Source: CAYRTV01 sp964505785
GTDB lineage: Bacteria; Acidobacteriota; Aminicenantia; Aminicenantales; Aminicenantaceae
Direction: 5' to 3'
DNA length: 64,000 nt
Assembly (NCBI GenBank): GCA_964505785.1
Contig: CAZDJZ010000001.1
Location: 310,001-374,000 of the forward strand
Made by a program: the position numbers and the translations under genes. Of the stretch, positions 7,972-16,291 are shown one piece after another. Under the pieces are notes generated by a model, which had not been told where the DNA came from, made no database searches, and saw only the letters and a program-made list of their open reading frames with translations. Every line of letters begins with the position of its first letter. The first letter of the stretch is position 1.

Positions 7972-8895
7972 TTATTCCAGCCTTCCGGCAACATATTGGC
8001 TGATTGCCGAAAAATCAAAGGGTGAGAACCAGTGAATGCCCTTCATTTTTTTAAACCACGTTATTTGGCGTTTGGCATAGCGGCGGGTATCTCTTTTGGT
8101 CAGCCGGACAGCTTCCTCTAAGGGAATTTCCTGATTTAGATAAGCCAAGATGTATTTGTAACCTAGAGCCCGGAATGGGGGAGCATCTTCGGGAACTCCT
8201 CCGGAAATGAGCTCTTTAACTTCGTTTACCAAGCCTTTCGCCACCATGGCATCCACTCTTTCCTCTATACGCCGGTATAAAGTCTGCCGGTCCAAAATCA
8301 ATCCAACCAGGATGGTGTTATCATTTTTTACAAATGATTCCGTATGAAAAAATTGACGGGAAAGGGGAACGCCGGTGGCTTGATACACTTCCAAAGCCCG
8401 AATAATCCTGACCTTGTCATTGGGAGTGATCTTTCGGGAATACTCCGGATCAATCCGCTGCAGCCTTTTCCAAAGAAAATCCCAGCCTTCATGCTCCGCT
8501 TCCTTTTTCAATTTGTTTCGTATAGACCGGTCTTTTTTATGTTCAGGAAACAGACCTTCCAAGAGCGCTTTGAGATACAAGCCTGTCCCCCCGGTTATGA
8601 TAGGGCATTTTCCCCGGCTGCGAATGCCTTCCATCGATTGAAGAGAGAGGCGGACAAAATCTGCTGCTGTAAATTGGGAAGAAGGCTCCGCTGCATCCAG
8701 CAGATGATGATGAATACCCTGTCTTTTATCCTTGCTCATTTTATCGGTCCCGATATCAAAACCCTTATAAACCTGCATGGAATCACAATTGATGATTTCT
8801 CCCGAAAAGCTTTGGGCCAGTTTGATCGCGGCTGCGCTTTTTCCGACTCCGGTAGGCCCGAGAATAATGATGAGATTGTTTTTGTTAAATTGCAA
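7972..8895 (-). CDS. miaA: tRNA dimethylallyltransferase
   Basis: MiaA puts a dimethylallyl group on the N6 of adenosine 37 in tRNAs that read UNN codons. The 307-residue protein has the P-loop GPTGVGKS (residues 13-20), INCDSMQVYKGFDIGTDK, ITGGTGLYLKALLEGL and the C-terminal RRYAKRQITWFKK. The start is a TTG followed directly by the first beta strand. No Shine-Dalgarno sequence precedes it, and a TTGACA lies 28 bases upstream, so initiation is probably leaderless (see the promoter entry). It heads an operon with hflX, a TPR lipoprotein gene and pgsA. Confidence 0.94.
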   Translation of the reverse strand: MQFNKNNLIIILGPTGVGKSAAAIKLAQSFSGEIINCDSMQVYKGFDIGTDKMSKDKRQGIHHHLLDAAEPSSQFTAADFVRLSLQSMEGIRSRGKCPIITGGTGLYLKALLEGLFPEHKKDRSIRNKLKKEAEHEGWDFLWKRLQRIDPEYSRKITPNDKVRIIRALEVYQATGVPLSRQFFHTESFVKNDNTILVGLILDRQTLYRRIEERVDAMVAKGLVNEVKELISGGVPEDAPPFRALGYKYILAYLNQEIPLEEAVRLTKRDTRRYAKRQITWFKKMKGIHWFSPFDFSAISQYVAGRLE

Positions 8896-8929
8896 TTTTA
8901 AATAAAATATATAAGGTTAATAATGTCAA
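8893..8929 (-). promoter_or_regulatory. miaA promoter, predicted leaderless
   Basis: On the minus strand TTGACA (8929-8924) is followed by a 17-bp spacer and TTTATT (8906-8901). The TTG start codon begins five bases later. The A/T-rich stretch before the start has no purine-rich ribosome-binding site. The -10 element is weak, but the -35 is perfect and the distances match the other candidates. Confidence 0.5.
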
Positions 8930-8967
8930 TAAAATCAACAGACCCATTATTTGCCCGCGTACTAATT

Positions 8968-10053
8968 TCATGCCGGGATGCTGTTCAGTGTTTTGATCAA
9001 GCTTGCCTCCGATTCGCTGCCAAGTGTTTTTTTGATCAACAGAATTTCAGCATTTAATATTTCATTGAGACCGCTTAAATAGTCCTTCCGGTTCATTTCC
9101 CTGGGAAGCTTGGCGGGAGTCACAGACGCTGAGCCGAAAATGAGACGTCCTGTGGATTCTAAGCGAATAGTCTGAAAAACGGAAGGAAGATGCGGTTTTA
9201 CATCCATGATACATTTTTCCAATACTTTGAAAGCCACCGGACCCATCTCCTTGGCAAGATATTTAAAGACTTGGGCATACATCCGGTTGAAGTGTTCAAA
9301 TATTCTTTGAATTTCCGCACTGCCTATATCCGGAGACGGTGCTGCTTTTTTAATTTCTCCAATCATTTCCATGGCTCGCAATGCAAAAAGCATCCGGCTG
9401 GTTTCATTTAGGCCCAATTCACTGTTTTTATATATTTCGGACAAGGAGGATTCCGTTTGTATGAGCCGGATGATGTAGTTTTCAGGAGAATTCCATGGCA
9501 AAGTCCGAATATGTTCAGAAGGCTGCAGGCTGCATTTTTCTTGAGAAGCAATATGCGTATCCATCAATGGAATATTTGTCATTTCTCTGATTCCATTTAG
9601 AATAAAGACCGGTGTATCGATGAGGAATAAAGGGGCCCGGCGTTTTGACTCTGAATCCGAATCAAAAAAAAATTCGGCGTCCGTCCAATCGAAAACCGGA
9701 AAAAGATCAAGTTCAAAATATAGATGCATATCCTTCCACAACAGGCATGGGGAATAAATTTCTTTATCCAAAAGAGTGCGCACAGGGGAAAAGCCGGTGC
9801 TTTCCGCATTCTTAAGAATAATTTGGATTTGTTTGTCCTTTATTTTATGCTGGGAAGCCAATTGATGGAGAAAATCATGCGCGGGAAAGGCACGAATGGT
9901 CGGGGAAAGATTTCCCCCAAGAAATTCAATTGATTTTTTTCCTGTTTGACTTTGAAGCTTAAGACTTCCTGAACGTTTTGATTTCCAGATCCGGAATAAT
10001 AAAAATGCAAAAGGAGTTTTCTTGAGATTTCCATGCAGCCGGAACTTTTCCAT
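8968..10053 (-). CDS. DUF4388 (PATAN-like) domain protein
   Basis: A 361-residue cytoplasmic protein. The N-terminal ~90 residues match the DUF4388/PATAN pattern (GNLKKTPFAFLLFRIWKSKRSGSLKL) known from proteins of two-component and motility networks in delta-proteobacteria and relatives. The middle is variable; the C-terminal half is predominantly alpha-helical (IFEHFNRMYAQVFKYLAKEMG) and unassigned. A degenerate winged-helix-like segment may exist around residues 195-235. No signal peptide or membrane segment is seen. The gene stands alone between miaA and the ABC module, and its start has no Shine-Dalgarno site but an extended -10 nine bases upstream. A role in signalling is only a guess. 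Confidence 0.65.
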   Translation of the reverse strand: MEKFRLHGNLKKTPFAFLLFRIWKSKRSGSLKLQSQTGKKSIEFLGGNLSPTIRAFPAHDFLHQLASQHKIKDKQIQIILKNAESTGFSPVRTLLDKEIYSPCLLWKDMHLYFELDLFPVFDWTDAEFFFDSDSESKRRAPLFLIDTPVFILNGIREMTNIPLMDTHIASQEKCSLQPSEHIRTLPWNSPENYIIRLIQTESSLSEIYKNSELGLNETSRMLFALRAMEMIGEIKKAAPSPDIGSAEIQRIFEHFNRMYAQVFKYLAKEMGPVAFKVLEKCIMDVKPHLPSVFQTIRLESTGRLIFGSASVTPAKLPREMNRKDYLSGLNEILNAEILLIKKTLGSESEASLIKTLNSIPA

Positions 10054-10071
10054 TAGGATATTAGTATATCA
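10053..10071 (-). promoter_or_regulatory. Extended -10 promoter, very short or no leader
   Basis: TGATATACT (10071-10063 on the minus strand) is an extended -10 element. The ATG of the DUF4388 gene follows after nine bases, leaving a leader of at most about three nucleotides. No recognisable -35 or ribosome-binding site is present. Confidence 0.5.
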
Positions 10072-10107
10072 GATTGGAGCCGAAGGTGGGAATCATCAAG
10101 CGTAAGA

Positions 10108-10812
10108 TCACGACATGAAATGTACCGCCAAGAGGCCCAGGCCGGTATAAATAAGCGCTTTAATAAGAAAAAACCCGTATGAAATAAAAAGAGCTTTTTT
10201 GAGAGAAATTTTCAGAATTGCAGCCAGACCATAAGCTAAGATTCCAAAAAGCCAAATTTGGAATAAATCGAATTGGCTCAACACAATAAATAACGGGGAA
10301 GTGAGTTCCAGAGTAGGGAAAAATACAGCTAGACTGGTCGTGGTTTGCACAACGGAATCTGTCATGTGTATCAGAGGCAGTTTTATTCCATACCCTAGAA
10401 TTTTATCGATGAAATTTGCATGCAGGTAAACTGAAAATATCTGTACAAAATGGCCGTGTGTGGAAGTCATGCGGCCTAAAATAAGGATGACCAATGAAGA
10501 AATAAGAAACCCGATTCCGAGACTGAAAGGGCCCATTACAGAGGCGATAATTCGCTGTGTGGAAGAGGGGTTCTGCATGGATTCAACCATTTGATTGAAT
10601 CGTTCCTCGCCCATTCGTTCTCTGAGCTCATGATTATTTTTGAAGGCCTGTAAATTATCCTGCTGAGAGAAGGGAAATGTCAGATAGGAAAATGCGGCGG
10701 AAAAAATCAACATCACAATTAATGCGTCCACCCAAACCGGTTTTTGGGCTAGGAATTGAAATGTGGGTTGAGGATTAAAAATGACGCCGGTAAAACGCTG
10801 AAAAAAATTCAT
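10108..10812 (-). CDS. Yip1-family membrane protein (YknW-like)
   Basis: A 234-residue integral membrane protein with about five hydrophobic segments and the Yip1-family opening (FQRFTGVIFNPQPTFQFLAQKP), where a short cytoplasmic strand precedes the first helix. I start it at the ATG at 10812, one base after the ABC ATPase stop and preceded by GGGAG; a longer frame from 10842 would overlap the ATPase gene. In Bacillus YknWXYZ the Yip1 protein YknW helps assemble an adaptor/ATPase/permease transporter. Here it directly follows the ATPase in the slot where a permease is expected. Confidence 0.82.
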   Translation of the reverse strand: MNFFQRFTGVIFNPQPTFQFLAQKPVWVDALIVMLIFSAAFSYLTFPFSQQDNLQAFKNNHELRERMGEERFNQMVESMQNPSSTQRIIASVMGPFSLGIGFLISSLVILILGRMTSTHGHFVQIFSVYLHANFIDKILGYGIKLPLIHMTDSVVQTTTSLAVFFPTLELTSPLFIVLSQFDLFQIWLFGILAYGLAAILKISLKKALFISYGFFLIKALIYTGLGLLAVHFMS

Positions 10813-10813
10813 G

Positions 10814-11518
10814 TCATTCTCCCTTTTTTTCTTCTCTTTCAACTTCCCCGTCCTTTATATAGATGATTCGCTGTGCTTGACGGGCGATATCAGGATCGTG
10901 TGTAACCATTATAATGGTATTTCCATCATGATGGATTTTATGGAATAAATTCAATATTTCCTTGCCGGTTTTAGAATCCAGGTTGCCTGTCGGCTCATCT
11001 GCAAGAAGCAAAGAAGGGGAGTTGACCAGGGCCCGGGCAATAGCGACCCGCTGTCTCTCTCCTCCGGAGAGTTCCGAAGGCCGGTGCTCCCGGCGCTGGT
11101 ATATCTCCACTAATTTCAGAGCCTCGTTGACTTTTTCTTCCCGGTCCCATCTTTTTTCTCCCTTGTAAATAAGGGGAAGTTCCACATTATGAAAAGCCGA
11201 AGCTCGGGAAAGCAAATTAAAAACCTGAAAAACAAATCCAATTTCCTGGTTGCGGACAAACGCCAAGTCATTGTCATCCATGGCGCTGACCCGGCGCCCG
11301 TTTAAATAATAATCACCCCGGCTAGGCGTATCCAGGCATCCCAAAAGATTCATCAAGGTCGATTTTCCCGAGCCGGACGGCCCCATAATAGCAAGAAATT
11401 CATTTTTTTTGACGGTTAAATCCACTCCGCAAAGGGCGTTGACCTCCTGCCGGCCCATAGGATAGATTTTCCATAAATCCCGGGCGTTTATGACGTCGGA
11501 ATTCCCGGATTCAATCAC
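10814..11518 (-). CDS. MacB/LolD-type ABC transporter ATPase
   Basis: A 234-residue nucleotide-binding subunit. Walker A GPSGSGKST, the Q-loop FVFQVFNLL, ABC signature LSGGERQRVAIARAL, Walker B LLLADEPTGNLD and the switch histidine in VTHDP are all intact. The architecture is that of the MacB/LolD/YknY group, which drives mechanotransmission-type FtsX-like permeases. The start is a GTG overlapping the adaptor stop (GTGA). The expected FtsX/MacB permease gene is not in this operon: the adaptor is upstream and a Yip1 protein is downstream. Confidence 0.93.
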   Translation of the reverse strand: MIESGNSDVINARDLWKIYPMGRQEVNALCGVDLTVKKNEFLAIMGPSGSGKSTLMNLLGCLDTPSRGDYYLNGRRVSAMDDNDLAFVRNQEIGFVFQVFNLLSRASAFHNVELPLIYKGEKRWDREEKVNEALKLVEIYQRREHRPSELSGGERQRVAIARALVNSPSLLLADEPTGNLDSKTGKEILNLFHKIHHDGNTIIMVTHDPDIARQAQRIIYIKDGEVEREEKKGE

Positions 11519-12732
11519 TGGTTTTCCTGCCTTTCTTCGGTTTTGAGCGGGGACCCTTCATCCAATTGCCTCAATGCGCTGTATGGTCCCACTATAACAG
11601 TTTCCCCTTCTTTTACTCCTGAGATAATTTCTATGTCCAAATCTCCCATTATTCCCTTTTCAACTTTTCGGAAACGGGCCTCGGCATCTTGGACAATGTA
11701 AACACCTTCTTCCTGTCCGCTATCCTCTTCTTCCTCTTTTTCGCGCAAAACCAGCGTAGAGATGGGGACGGCCAAGACATTTTTCTTTTCGGCTGTAATG
11801 ATATCAGCTGAAGCGGATAAACCCGGCTTCAGGTTAGGCGGGGGATCGATCAGAGTGATGATAACTTTGAAATCCCGGGACTCATCGGCCGCGGAAAGCT
11901 GTTGGATAGCGGAGCTGCCGATTTCCGTCACTTCTCCTTTTATCACGAGGTCGGGAAAAGCATCCACACGGACTTCAGCTGTCTGACCTATTTCCACGTT
12001 GACAACATCAGTTTCGTCCACTTCAATATCTACTTCCATTATGGAAAGGTCAGCTATGGTCATCAGAACGGTTCCCGGATTGTTCATGGTCCCGACCAAG
12101 GCGATTTCTCCTTCTTCGATATTCAAACTTGTGATGACTCCGCTGATAGGAGCATTATAAACGGTTTTTTCCAGATTGTTCAGGGTTGCCTTCAAGGAAG
12201 CTCTGGCTTGCTGAATTTGATGGGTAATCGATTCATATTGGGCTTGAGATATTTTATACTGCGTACGGGCTGCTTCCAGTTGCTCATTGGAAATGAGTTC
12301 ACGTTCAAATAGTTTCTGCTGGCGCTCGTATACGGCTTTGTCTTTTTCCATAGAAGTTTCCGCTTTTATCTTCTCAGCTTCCAGGGACTTAATTCTTGCC
12401 TGGTCTCTTTCCGCATCGGCTTCATATTGGATGGATTCCAATTTTAAAAGAAAGTCATCTTTTTCCACCCGTTCTCCTTCTTCTACGCCGATTTCAACAA
12501 TACGTCCGGGGATATGGGCGCTGACATTCACATTTTTCCGCGGCTTCACTTCTCCGCTTGCCGAGATTTTTGAAGTCAAATCCCGTCGTTTTACTTTTTC
12601 AACTGTAACGGATATGGTTTTTTCTCTCTGCGCTTGCAGATTGAAGAAAATGATCAAGGCTAAAAGCATCACAGCTGCCGTGATAATATATGGTTTTTTA
12701 CTCTTGCGGTGTTTGCTTTTCTGATCGTTCAT
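11515..12732 (-). CDS. Periplasmic adaptor (HlyD/MacA/YknX family)
   Basis: A membrane-fusion protein of 405 residues. An N-terminal anchor helix (IITAAVMLLALIIFFNLQ) is followed by the split biotinyl-lipoyl domain (IPGRIVEIGVEEGERVEKDD and YNAPISGVITSLNIEEGEIA), a long coiled-coil hairpin between them, beta-barrel and membrane-proximal domains. It would join an inner-membrane ABC transporter to an outer-membrane channel. I use the ATG at 12732 because AGAGAGGAT lies just upstream; the frame extends nine codons further without a better site. It leads the adaptor-ATPase-Yip1 operon. No TolC-like gene is in the window. Confidence 0.9.
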   Translation of the reverse strand: MNDQKSKHRKSKKPYIITAAVMLLALIIFFNLQAQREKTISVTVEKVKRRDLTSKISASGEVKPRKNVNVSAHIPGRIVEIGVEEGERVEKDDFLLKLESIQYEADAERDQARIKSLEAEKIKAETSMEKDKAVYERQQKLFERELISNEQLEAARTQYKISQAQYESITHQIQQARASLKATLNNLEKTVYNAPISGVITSLNIEEGEIALVGTMNNPGTVLMTIADLSIMEVDIEVDETDVVNVEIGQTAEVRVDAFPDLVIKGEVTEIGSSAIQQLSAADESRDFKVIITLIDPPPNLKPGLSASADIITAEKKNVLAVPISTLVLREKEEEEDSGQEEGVYIVQDAEARFRKVEKGIMGDLDIEIISGVKEGETVIVGPYSALRQLDEGSPLKTEERQENQ

Positions 12733-12941
12733 TTTATCCTCTCTGAATGAGTTTATCATAACCTGATCTGTTTATAAAAACCATGCCTCGCTTTGCAGCG
12801 GCGTCAGTCTAGTAACAATTCAGGCTAGTATAACTACGGAAGGATTGGGAAAAGGTTTTTGAGTTGCTGAAAACGGCAGGAGTTGATAATATGAGAGGCT
12901 GTCTGCGAAATAAGAATAAGCGGACAGCCAGGAATGGATTC

Positions 12942-13736
12942 ATGATCAGTGATAATGCTATGAAAACGGCAGTAGAAGCCGCCCGGGAAGCAGGAGAATT
13001 ACTGAACCGGCGCAGGGGAAAACTGAAGGAAATCAGCTATAAAGGGAAAGTTGACCTGGTTACTGATGTGGATAGAGAATCTCAAGACCTGATTCTCGAA
13101 TATATTCAGCGGAATTTTCCTGCGCATGATGTCCTGGGTGAGGAAGGGCTGCATGAGAATAAGGGGTCTGAATACCGGTGGGTGATTGACCCTTTGGACG
13201 GAACCACCAACTATGCCCATGACCTTCCGGTTTTTTGTATTTCTATTGCACTTGAGAGCCGGGGGGATATCATAATGGGGTTGGTGTATGATCCGACCCG
13301 CGGGGAGATGTTCACCGCCCGCAAAGGAATGGGAGCTGATCTCAATGAAAAATCCATAGCGGTTTCAAGGGAAAACCAATTGGAAAAAAGCCTGTTGGCC
13401 ACGGGCTTTCCTTATGACATAAGAGAAAGCAAGGTCAATAATCTTGACCATTTTGCCCGGATAGCCGTCCGGGCTCAGGCCGTTCGGCGGTGCGGATCAG
13501 CGGCTTTAGATCTTTGCTATACGGCGTGCGGCCGTTTTGACGGATTTTGGGAAATGAAATTAGCTCCCTGGGATACAGCTGCAGGAGCTTTGATCGTGAC
13601 GGAAGCAGGAGGTACCATCACGGATTTCGGCGGGAATTTTTTTCATCACGGCCGCAGGGAAATCCTGGCGACGAATGGGTTTATCCATGACCAGATGGTA
13701 TCTGTTTTAAAGCAAGGAAAAAGGGATTTGTCATGA
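12942..13736 (+). CDS. Inositol monophosphatase family protein
   Basis: A 264-residue Mg-dependent, Li-sensitive phosphatase of the SuhB/IMPase fold. The metal and substrate motifs are complete: GEEG, WVIDPLDGTTNYAHD and WDTAAGALIVTEAGG. I place the start at the ATG at 12942, preceded by AGGAATG, because the family helix KTAVEAAREAGELL begins soon after; upstream codons are not family-like. Substrate could be inositol phosphate, another sugar phosphate or 3'-phosphoadenosine compounds; IMPase is favoured by the DPLDGT context. It overlaps the next gene by four bases. Confidence 0.9.
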   Translation: MISDNAMKTAVEAAREAGELLNRRRGKLKEISYKGKVDLVTDVDRESQDLILEYIQRNFPAHDVLGEEGLHENKGSEYRWVIDPLDGTTNYAHDLPVFCISIALESRGDIIMGLVYDPTRGEMFTARKGMGADLNEKSIAVSRENQLEKSLLATGFPYDIRESKVNNLDHFARIAVRAQAVRRCGSAALDLCYTACGRFDGFWEMKLAPWDTAAGALIVTEAGGTITDFGGNFFHHGRREILATNGFIHDQMVSVLKQGKRDLS

Positions 13737-14299
13737 CATGGTGGGTAATAACAATACAAAAGGGCCTGGGAAAGTTTTTGTCCGGGTTGAAAAGGATTCA
13801 TTTGCCGGCGATGCTGCTGCTGAGCTGCGCGGTTTTTATTTTAGGGGGCCAGGCCGTGAAAAGGCTGGGGCTTCTGTCCGGGCAAACCTATAACCTTGCC
13901 GTGCCGGCAGACCGGCATTGGCTTGATACAGGCTTTGATGTCAGGCGGGGTCAGGTTCTGGTTTTCCATGCTTCCGGAATGATATCCTTGCAGAGGGGAA
14001 ATCCCATGGCCTACTGTGGTCCCGATGGGTATGATGATCTCAAAACGGTACAGCAGCCGCTTAAGGATCAGAATATCGGAGCACTCATAGGCCGGGTGGT
14101 TCTGCTGCTTTCGATTGAAGAAGATGAAGAGACCGGCGAAGAAATCCGCAATGAAATGATGGAGTATTTTTATATCGGCGAGAGAAAGCGGGTTGAAATC
14201 CCTATTGACGGAAAATTGTTTTTGGGAGTAAATGAATTGGTTACGGAAGATAACAGCGGACGTTTCCTGGTGAAAATGCGGTTGGTCAGTGAGGGATAG
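13733..14299 (+). CDS. Anchored protein with LecA/PA-IL-like domain
   Basis: A 188-residue protein with an N-terminal membrane anchor or signal (residues about 22-42, LPAMLLLSCAVFILGGQA) and a C-terminal beta-rich domain. The domain pattern TGFDVRRGQVLVFHASG, CGPDG, IGALIGRV, YIGERKRVEIPIDGKLFLG and DNSGRFLVKM follows the PA-IL (LecA) galactose-binding lectin fold, including the DN-SG turn that carries Ca-ligating residues in LecA. Sugar binding is inferred, not shown. It is translationally coupled to the phosphatase gene (ATGA), and its last 14 bases overlap the convergent ffh gene. Confidence 0.7.
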   Translation: MTWWVITIQKGLGKFLSGLKRIHLPAMLLLSCAVFILGGQAVKRLGLLSGQTYNLAVPADRHWLDTGFDVRRGQVLVFHASGMISLQRGNPMAYCGPDGYDDLKTVQQPLKDQNIGALIGRVVLLLSIEEDEETGEEIRNEMMEYFYIGERKRVEIPIDGKLFLGVNELVTEDNSGRFLVKMRLVSEG

Positions 14300-15611
14300 A
14301 AGAGGACATCATCTTTTTAAACATGGAGCTTTTCATCATTTTTTTCATTTCGGAAAACTGCTTCAAGAGTTGATTGATTTCTGAAACAGGACGTCCGCTG
14401 CCGCGGGCGATACGGCTTCGGCGGCTGCCGTTTATGATTTTAGGGTTTCTTCTTTCCTCAGGCGTCATGGAATTAATGACGGCTTCGAAATAGACCAGCT
14501 TTCTATCATCAACCTGCAGCTTGTTGATATTTTTAAAAGCCCCTCCCGATGGCAGACCGCTTAAAACTTGAGACAGCGGCCCCATTTTTTTTATCTGTTT
14601 TAATTGTTTTTGGAAATCTTCCAGGGTGAATTCCTGTTTTTTCAATTTTTTGGCCAGCTCTTCCGCTTCTTTGGTGTCGGTTTCTTTTTCCGCTTTTTCG
14701 ATTAAGCTCAGCATATCGCCCATTCCTAAAATCCGGGATGCCATCCGGTCCGGATGGAAGGTATCCAGGCGGTCGAATTTTTCTCCGGTCCCAATGAATT
14801 TGATTGGTTTCCCGGTCATATAGACTATGGACAGGGCTGCGCCGCCTCGGGCATCTGCATCAAGTTTGGTTAAAATGATCGAAGTCAAACCGATTTTCTC
14901 TTCGAATTGAGAGGCGCTTTTTACTGCGTCTTGCCCGGTCAATGAATCGCCTACGTAAATGATTTCATCCGGCTCCAAAATTTTCTTGGCTAATTTCAAT
15001 TCTTCCATCAGCTCTTGGTCTATATGCAAGCGCCCTGCCGTATCCACGATCAATGGATCATGTGTCTGCTCACGGGCGAATTCCCTGACATCTTTTAAAG
15101 CCTTTCGGGGAGAGGCCATTTGTTTTTTGGAAAGCTTGTAAAAAGGGATTGAAATCGCTTCCGCGATTGTTTCCAATTGTTCCTGGGCGGCGGGGCGTTT
15201 CAGGTCAAACGATACCAGAAGGGGTTTTTTCCCTTTATCCGAAACCATTTTTGCCAATTTTCCGCTTGTGGTGGTTTTCCCTGTGCCCTGCAGTCCGACC
15301 AGCATAAAAACGGAAGGAGAGGATGTATAATGAAGATCTTTTGTTTCCCGGCCCAGTATTGATGTCAATTCGTCCTTGACGATTTTTATGACATGCTGCG
15401 CCGGGGTTAAACTTTCCAGGACATCACTGTCCAAAGCCTTCTCCTTTACCCGGTTTTCAAAGCTTTTAACCACTTTGTAATTGACATCCGCTTCAAGAAA
15501 AGCCATTCTCATCATTTTCAAGGCTTGTTCCATATTTTTTTCCGTAACCTTTCCTTCACCGCGAAGAAATTTTATGACTTTTTGAAAACGGTCCGATAAT
15601 TGATTTAACAT
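14286..15611 (-). CDS. ffh: Signal recognition particle protein Ffh
   Basis: The SRP54 GTPase that recognises signal sequences on nascent chains and delivers ribosomes to FtsY. The 441-residue protein has the N-domain helical bundle, the NG-domain GTPase (GLQGTGKTTTSGKL, DTAGRL, TKLDADARGG) and the methionine-rich M domain with RIARGSGRPVSEIN and KKMMKSSMFKKMMS. The P-loop has Thr where Ser is commoner. A CAGG stands a few bases before the ATG. A strong hairpin precedes the gene (15626-15683). The 3' end overlaps the convergent LecA-like gene by 14 nt. Confidence 0.97.
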   Translation of the reverse strand: MLNQLSDRFQKVIKFLRGEGKVTEKNMEQALKMMRMAFLEADVNYKVVKSFENRVKEKALDSDVLESLTPAQHVIKIVKDELTSILGRETKDLHYTSSPSVFMLVGLQGTGKTTTSGKLAKMVSDKGKKPLLVSFDLKRPAAQEQLETIAEAISIPFYKLSKKQMASPRKALKDVREFAREQTHDPLIVDTAGRLHIDQELMEELKLAKKILEPDEIIYVGDSLTGQDAVKSASQFEEKIGLTSIILTKLDADARGGAALSIVYMTGKPIKFIGTGEKFDRLDTFHPDRMASRILGMGDMLSLIEKAEKETDTKEAEELAKKLKKQEFTLEDFQKQLKQIKKMGPLSQVLSGLPSGGAFKNINKLQVDDRKLVYFEAVINSMTPEERRNPKIINGSRRSRIARGSGRPVSEINQLLKQFSEMKKMMKSSMFKKMMSSSIPH

Positions 15612-15625
15612 AGTTACCTGCCTGG

Positions 15626-15683
15626 GTGCTCAGCCTGGCCGCCGTGTTCTAAATCTGCAAAAGGCCGGCCCGGGAATGAGCAC
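15626..15683. other. Long hairpin in the ffh/accB divergent spacer
   Basis: GTGCTCA (15626-15632) pairs perfectly with TGAGCAC (15677-15683). The inner arms CCTGGCCGCC and GGCCGGCCCGGG extend the stem with single-base bulges. It lies in the predicted ffh leader or promoter area. No T-run follows on either strand, so it is not a classical terminator. Confidence 0.6.
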
Positions 15684-15758
15684 AATAATCAATATTCGAT
15701 GATAGCGGATTAGCTTTCAAACTTCAATCACAAGCGGGGCATCTGCGGCAATCAGCTC

Positions 15759-15787
15759 TTGACTTTTAACGGTTTTGTGTTTAAGTT
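15759..15787 (+). promoter_or_regulatory. accBC promoter
   Basis: TTGACT (15759-15764), a 17-bp spacer and TAAGTT (15782-15787) lie about 28 bases before the accB ATG. The resulting leader contains GAGGAG at 15802-15807, a normal ribosome-binding site. Confidence 0.6.
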
Positions 15788-15814
15788 AATAGTCGTTTGC
15801 CGAGGAGCAGAACA

Positions 15815-16282
15815 ATGAAATCCAAAATCGATTATGATGAAATCACAAAACTAATAGATCTGCTGGATGAAAAAAACCTTCAGCATTTTGAGCTGGAAAC
15901 AGAAGGGTTTAAAATAAGCATCGGCCGGAATCAAACCCAGACCGTTATTCAGCAGGGATTCCCGCCGCAGGAAGCGGTGCCTGTTTCAGCCATGGACGCA
16001 AAACCGGAGGGAGCTCAGCAGGAAACGCTTGTTGATAATAATCTTCATTTTGTTGTTTCCCCAATGGTCGGAACATTTTATAGAGCCCCTGACCCCTCTT
16101 CTGAACCTTTTATTGAAATTGGAGAAACGGTTCAGCCGAATCAGACGATGTGTATTATTGAAGCCATGAAACTTATGAATGAAATCGAAGCCGATGTTTC
16201 CGGAGTGGTGGAAGATATTTTGGTTAAAAACGGGGAACCAGTCGAGTACGGGCAGAAACTCTTTGCCGTCAAACTTAAATAA
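15815..16282 (+). CDS. accB: Acetyl-CoA carboxylase biotin carboxyl carrier protein
   Basis: This is the 155-residue biotin carrier subunit of acetyl-CoA carboxylase, which makes malonyl-CoA for fatty-acid synthesis. The N-terminal helical part (DYDEITKLIDLLDEKNLQHF) is followed by a variable linker and the lipoyl-like domain with PMVGTFYRAPDPSSEPF and EAMKLMNEIEAD. Lys119 in the AMKLM motif is the biotinylation site. The ATG at 15815 is set by GAGGAG seven bases upstream. The gene is followed after nine bases by accC. Confidence 0.95.
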   Translation: MKSKIDYDEITKLIDLLDEKNLQHFELETEGFKISIGRNQTQTVIQQGFPPQEAVPVSAMDAKPEGAQQETLVDNNLHFVVSPMVGTFYRAPDPSSEPFIEIGETVQPNQTMCIIEAMKLMNEIEADVSGVVEDILVKNGEPVEYGQKLFAVKLK

Positions 16283-16291
16283 ACTAAGACG

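Noticed and set aside
10813..10842. Ten-codon N-terminal extension of the Yip1 protein
   Set aside because: It overlaps the ATPase gene, and GGGAG directly precedes the ATG at 10812.
15626..15683. SRP 4.5S RNA near ffh
   Set aside because: Despite the strong hairpin, neither strand has the conserved GGAAGG-type apical loop and asymmetric loop of SRP RNA.
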